Of a stretch of 32,459 bases of DNA, positions 29,001 through 32,459 are shown piece after piece. The translations under genes and the position numbers were made by a program. Origin of the DNA: Chara braunii (taxonomy: Eukaryota; Streptophyta; Charophyceae; Charales; Characeae). How positions within the stretch are numbered: the stretch's first letter is position 1; each line of letters starts with the position of its first letter. The DNA lies in assembly GCA_003427395.1 (NCBI GenBank), contig BFEA01000537.1:962198-994656 (forward strand), written 5' to 3'. The notes below the pieces were generated by a model that had not been told where the DNA came from, did not search any database, and saw only the letters and a list, made by a program, of their open reading frames with translations.

Positions 29001-29971
29001 CAACAGCAAGACAAACGACGACAAGGCAAAAACAACACCCAAAAAATACAAGTAAAAACCAGGCAAAAACTGAAAAAAATAAAAGTTGATGATGACAAGA
29101 TTGTTTCGTCGGAATTGCACCGACTCATCAGGAGGCTGAACCCTCGACAATCTGCGGAATCCCCGTATTTGATGGTTTGGGTCATGAACCCTTTGACCCT
29201 TGTTGAAGGCAGACTGTCCCAAGCGGAACTTAGCAGCGTGCGGCAACCCTGTGAAGCACCAGGCAACACAGTAGAGGCATCACGNCTGCTCAACGCCAAA
29301 AAAACGACTGCAAGGAGCGACATGGCACGCAGGATGCAGCACGGAAACCGTGAAGTGAAGTACAAGACAACACAAACACGGCATCAGCACTGCAGGGGAC
29401 GACAAGGCGAGTGGTCCAGCAGGTCAGCAACTGTGGAGCGGAGCACAAGGCACCAGCAACAACGCAACCAACCTAGAGGGCACACAAGCAGCAAAGACGG
29501 AAGGCACGGCCAGTGAATGAGCAGCATAGCAGGGAAGCAGCGAAGCGCAAGGCATCACCAACAACACGGCCACACTGCACAGCGAACACATCAGCCTGCA
29601 AAGAACCACATGCGAAGCAAGCGGGACACAGGCAGCAGGGCAGCGGCGGAGCGCAGACGAGGACGTCCACACATCCAACACGGAGCAAAGCAGCACATGA
29701 CCTACTCACATCACGATTGAACCCCGCAGACTGTTGGTTCCCACCACCCACTGAGCCAGGGAGTCAACCCGACGAGCATCCGTCATCACCGACAGGCAAC
29801 ACAGACATCCCGAACCGAGCGGCCCCCCTAAGAGTGCAGTTGGCCCTCTGAACGAGGAACCACCGACTGTTTGGCACTACTAGAGGGCGCTCAATTGGGC
29901 ATACACGAAAGGACTTAGACAAAATCAGAAAGAAGACATACAACAGAAAAAAGACTGACAGACATAAAACT

Positions 29972-29974
<3 letters not shown>
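29001..29974. other. A/G/C-rich unassigned DNA
   Basis: Rich in GGCA, AGCA and CACA words with frequent long frames on both strands that read as low-complexity Ala/Arg/Gln or Cys/Leu. The frames overlap on opposite strands and show no domain. One N at 29285. Confidence 0.4.
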
Positions 29975-30048
<74 letters not shown>

Positions 30049-30101
30049 CATGTGTCCAAAATTCTCCAAATATTTTCAAGCCATGTTTGAGGTCCGATAC
30101 A
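29975..30101 (+). repeat. (TG)35 microsatellite with conserved 54-bp flank, copy 2
   Basis: Thirty-five TG units (29975-30044) lead through CGT into the same 54-bp flank as copy 1 (30048-30101, exact). It continues into AGGGCCTCGCTCCACT, a word repeated elsewhere nearby. Confidence 0.9.
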
Positions 30102-30680
30102 GGGCCTCGCTCCACTACTCTGACTCCCGAAGTTTCGAGAGTAACACCTCGCTCCACTTACTAGAGACTGGAACTCATGACAACACCCTTCGAGAGCTGT
30201 TAGAAAGCGCTCTCGAAGGGCACTCTCGATTTGTATAGAGTTCACAGCCTGCAACGCTCAGGTTTTCTAGCGTCCTCCCTCCTACCCCCGCTCCGGGCTC
30301 TTTTTTCGCGAATGTGCCTCCTTCCCTGACCATCAGAACGAACTGGCGCTGTCATCTAGTGCTGCAGAAGGGCTGTCATGTAGCGCTGAGAAATCCGTGA
30401 GTGCTTCTATTGTTCTCGAGTCTGGAGTAAGTCGAGCAATGCTTCTTTTTTCAAGAGTTCTAGACCTCTGACAGATCTAGAAGCACTCACAATTTTTTTC
30501 ATGAGTCTAGTGTAGTGAAGCCAGACCCACAATCATGATGAGGGTGCATTGTACTTGCTTGCAGAAACGGATATGTCTGACACCCTCGTCGTTGCTGTGT
30601 CGAACCAGGCCCTGAAGTTGCCTTCCACTGTCAGAGCAAGAGAGAGAGGGGGAGGGGCTACTTCAGGGCCTCGCTCCACT
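30100..30680 (+). repeat. Dispersed CAGGGCCTCGCTCCACT word, two exact copies
   Basis: The 17-mer occurs at 30100-30116 and 30664-30680. A shortened form, ACCTCGCTCCACT, is at 30146-30158, and GGGCCTCG appears again within the inverted repeat at 30838-30882. Function unknown; it may be the end of a small repeat family. Confidence 0.7.
30186..30220. other. Perfect 12-bp stem hairpin
   Basis: CCCTTCGAGAGC (30186-30197) and GCTCTCGAAGGG (30209-30220) are exact reverse complements around an 11-nt loop. The neighbourhood repeats TCGAGAG-like words (30135-30141, 30224-30229). No coding or terminator context is seen. Confidence 0.85.
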
Positions 30681-30837
30681 GCACAGCTTTCTGCTTTTTT
30701 TCGCCTCCCTCCTGCACAGCATTCTAAATGTATCTGCCACTGGCAGTGGTCCTAATACATTCAAAATGTTCAAACAGTCCAAATGCACATGGTCCACTCA
30801 GAAGTCCAGATACCTATCTAATGTCGAGCCGTGGAAC

Positions 30838-30882
30838 GAGGCCCTAAAACCCCCTTCCAAGTTTGGCATGCTTTAGGGCCTC
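30838..30882. repeat. 12-bp perfect inverted repeat, 21-bp spacer
   Basis: CGAGGCCCTAAA at 30838-30849 and TTTAGGGCCTCG at 30871-30882. It contains the GGGCCTCG core of the dispersed word described at 30100-30680. Confidence 0.8.
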
Positions 30883-32394
30883 GCAGCACCACTCACCAGA
30901 GGTGCAGAATGAGAATGTACATCCCGCTAGAACATGGAGAGATAAACCCGCCATATTTTTGTTGTTTTCGCATTCGATGAGTGGTGCAGCAAGGCTCGTC
31001 AGTGAAAGTCCGACGATACGTTCTGACACAGTCATGTAAGAGGCTACCCCCGAACATAATGCACTGTGATTTTGAATGCATACAGGCTATATTTCCAGTC
31101 TGATATGGACGTGATGACGGTGTTACGTTCGGGGGAAGAAGGCTGAGTGAGGTGCGCACCAGGACCCGGCTATGGAGATCACACTATGTTTACTGTGACA
31201 TGTAATGCCTCGCATGTGGTGATCTACCATGTCTGAATCTCATGTTTTTCCTTCTTTTTTTTTGTTTTTCTTTGCAATTGCTTGGAAAAATGAATGCCTT
31301 AGATTCACTGAAACGGGTAGGCGTCACTACCCGTGCTCAAGGAAGGAGTTATTCACAACTAATGGAAGCGTGGATGTGTATCACGAACATGACAAGGACA
31401 GACACATTAAAAAAAAATAAAAAAATGCTGCACGAGCACGAGGGGCAGTCACGTGCGCCCAGCGCACTGTACCTGTGCTCACAGTGCGCACGCATTGGTC
31501 AGGTGCACATAAATGCCTTGCGCATCGCATCGCATCACACGGCGCACCACACAGGTGCCCCGGAGCTTCTTTTTTCCCTCATTTTCATGCCCCCGGACCC
31601 CCCCTCTCACCCCTCCTACAATACTCCTACCAATCTAGCCTGTCTGGCCTGTTACTAATATGCTCAACAAAGGTGCTGGATGCTCCCTCCAACAAAGTGG
31701 AAGTACAAGATCACGCTATGCTTTGCAAAAAAAGAAAAAACACGTGCTATGCTTATGTGAAATCTCTAGAAAAACTGAAATGATAACTAAAAACTAATAA
31801 AAGCCATATTCCGAAAGAGATCCTCCTGTTAGTGGATTCCACAAATTGGCCCAGTTCCAATTTCAATAATAGGTTTAAGCCGAGTGTGTGTTTGGAGTTC
31901 AAAATTTCAAAGTCCAAACGCTTCAAACCACTTCAAACACCACGAAGAAGTACTTGAAGTGGGACACCTACCTCGTGCAACCGTAAGTGACACATACTCT
32001 TCGCGTGAGTTGAAGAAAAGAGGTGTATCCGGGGTGCTCGCAAGGAGGAGCGACTCCGCTATCATCCTGGGTATGCACAGCAACTTCTCTGCAGCTGCCT
32101 GATTGACCGCAGTCTGTAGCTTGCAGTCCAATCTCCTTTTGGCCGAGCTTGTAACGTTGCTTAACATTGCGAGCATACACTGCATACACAAGACCCGACA
32201 CAAACCCGTGACCAGGTGTGGCAAAATATATTACAAAAAGGAGGAAAAAAGACATTCATAGTTTGACATCACTTTACAGAACACATTGCAGTTAACTTTT
32301 TGTGAGGCTACATACTATACATATTATAGTACACTAGGGGACCTGCTGCGGCTACGCCCGCAATAAAAATGGAATGTTTGCCAAGAAGTTCATG

Positions 32395-32396
<2 letters not shown>
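30883..32396. other. Unassigned DNA, no supported gene
   Basis: Short frames such as 31242-31658, 31475-31783 (plus) and 31907-32224 (minus) have no recognisable domain, overlap on opposite strands and lack codon bias I can judge. Short A and T homopolymers occur near 31255 and 31410. I see no RNA gene. Confidence 0.4.

Positions 32397-32459
<63 letters not shown>
32397..32459 (+). repeat. (CT)n microsatellite at the window end
   Basis: An uninterrupted run of CT units of at least 63 bases extending to the last base. The true length cannot be seen. It may coincide with a contig edge. Confidence 0.95.

Noticed and set aside
28677-29365. Two long minus-strand frames of 189 and 217 codons
   Set aside because: They lie across a minisatellite and biased DNA, read as Cys/Leu/Phe low complexity, overlap plus-strand frames and show no domain.
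29915-30254. Frames of Val-Cys or His-Thr repeats over the TG tract
   Set aside because: Direct translation of a dinucleotide repeat; open in all repeat frames and not evidence of a gene.

Overview
This is eukaryotic, non-coding-rich DNA made almost entirely of decayed retroelements. It holds no operon-like array and no host gene I can identify with confidence. The Ty3/Gypsy polyproteins have chromodomain-like C-termini. One primer-binding site is an exact match to the 3' end of plant initiator-Met tRNA. The plant-L1-style LINEs end in a zinc knuckle. Together these point to the green lineage. The style of the integrase/chromo C-termini reminds me of charophyte algae such as Chara; that last step is inference, not a search result. 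Scattered N bases show a draft assembly.

Layout. (1) 1-12564 is a nested Ty3/Gypsy complex. A plus-strand element (here G2) keeps an LTR fragment at 179-723, a gag-pol body at about 6894-11180 and a 3' LTR at 11227-12564. A minus-strand element (G1, 724 to about 6867) sits in the left LTR of G2. A deletion then fused the G1 gag to the G2 gag and removed the G1 5' LTR, the rest of the left G2 LTR and the G2 gag N-terminus. G1 keeps one reading frame from gag to chromodomain, broken by nine stop codons and one 0.33-kb internal inversion. G2 carries many frameshifts and a dead RT active site.

(2) 12565-18187 is a minus-strand L1-like LINE (LINE A) with endonuclease, RT and C-terminal zinc knuckle. 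It has an internal ~385-bp tandem duplication and, at its 5' side, 151-bp tandem monomers. (3) 18188-21707 is a second minus-strand LINE (LINE B) with a poly(A) tail. It carries an ORF1 joined directly to the ORF2 C-terminus and lacks endonuclease and RT.

(4) 21708-22773 is low-complexity DNA with one cysteine-rich open frame. (5) 22774-26001 is the 5' end of a third, minus-strand LTR element (G3): 5' LTR, PBS, long leader and an intact gag-like ORF. Its LTR belongs to the same family as the two G2 LTRs.

(6) 26002-32459 is accessory repeat DNA: a possible tRNA-derived SINE, a fold-back repeat, a minisatellite, two (TG)n tracts sharing one exact 54-bp flank, strong hairpins, and a terminal (CT)n run. 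A start-less open frame at 27956-28204 with a C-x9-C-x7-C-x2-H pattern is the only hint of a host exon. I see no complete, clearly functional gene and no clear evidence of a new multi-gene system.
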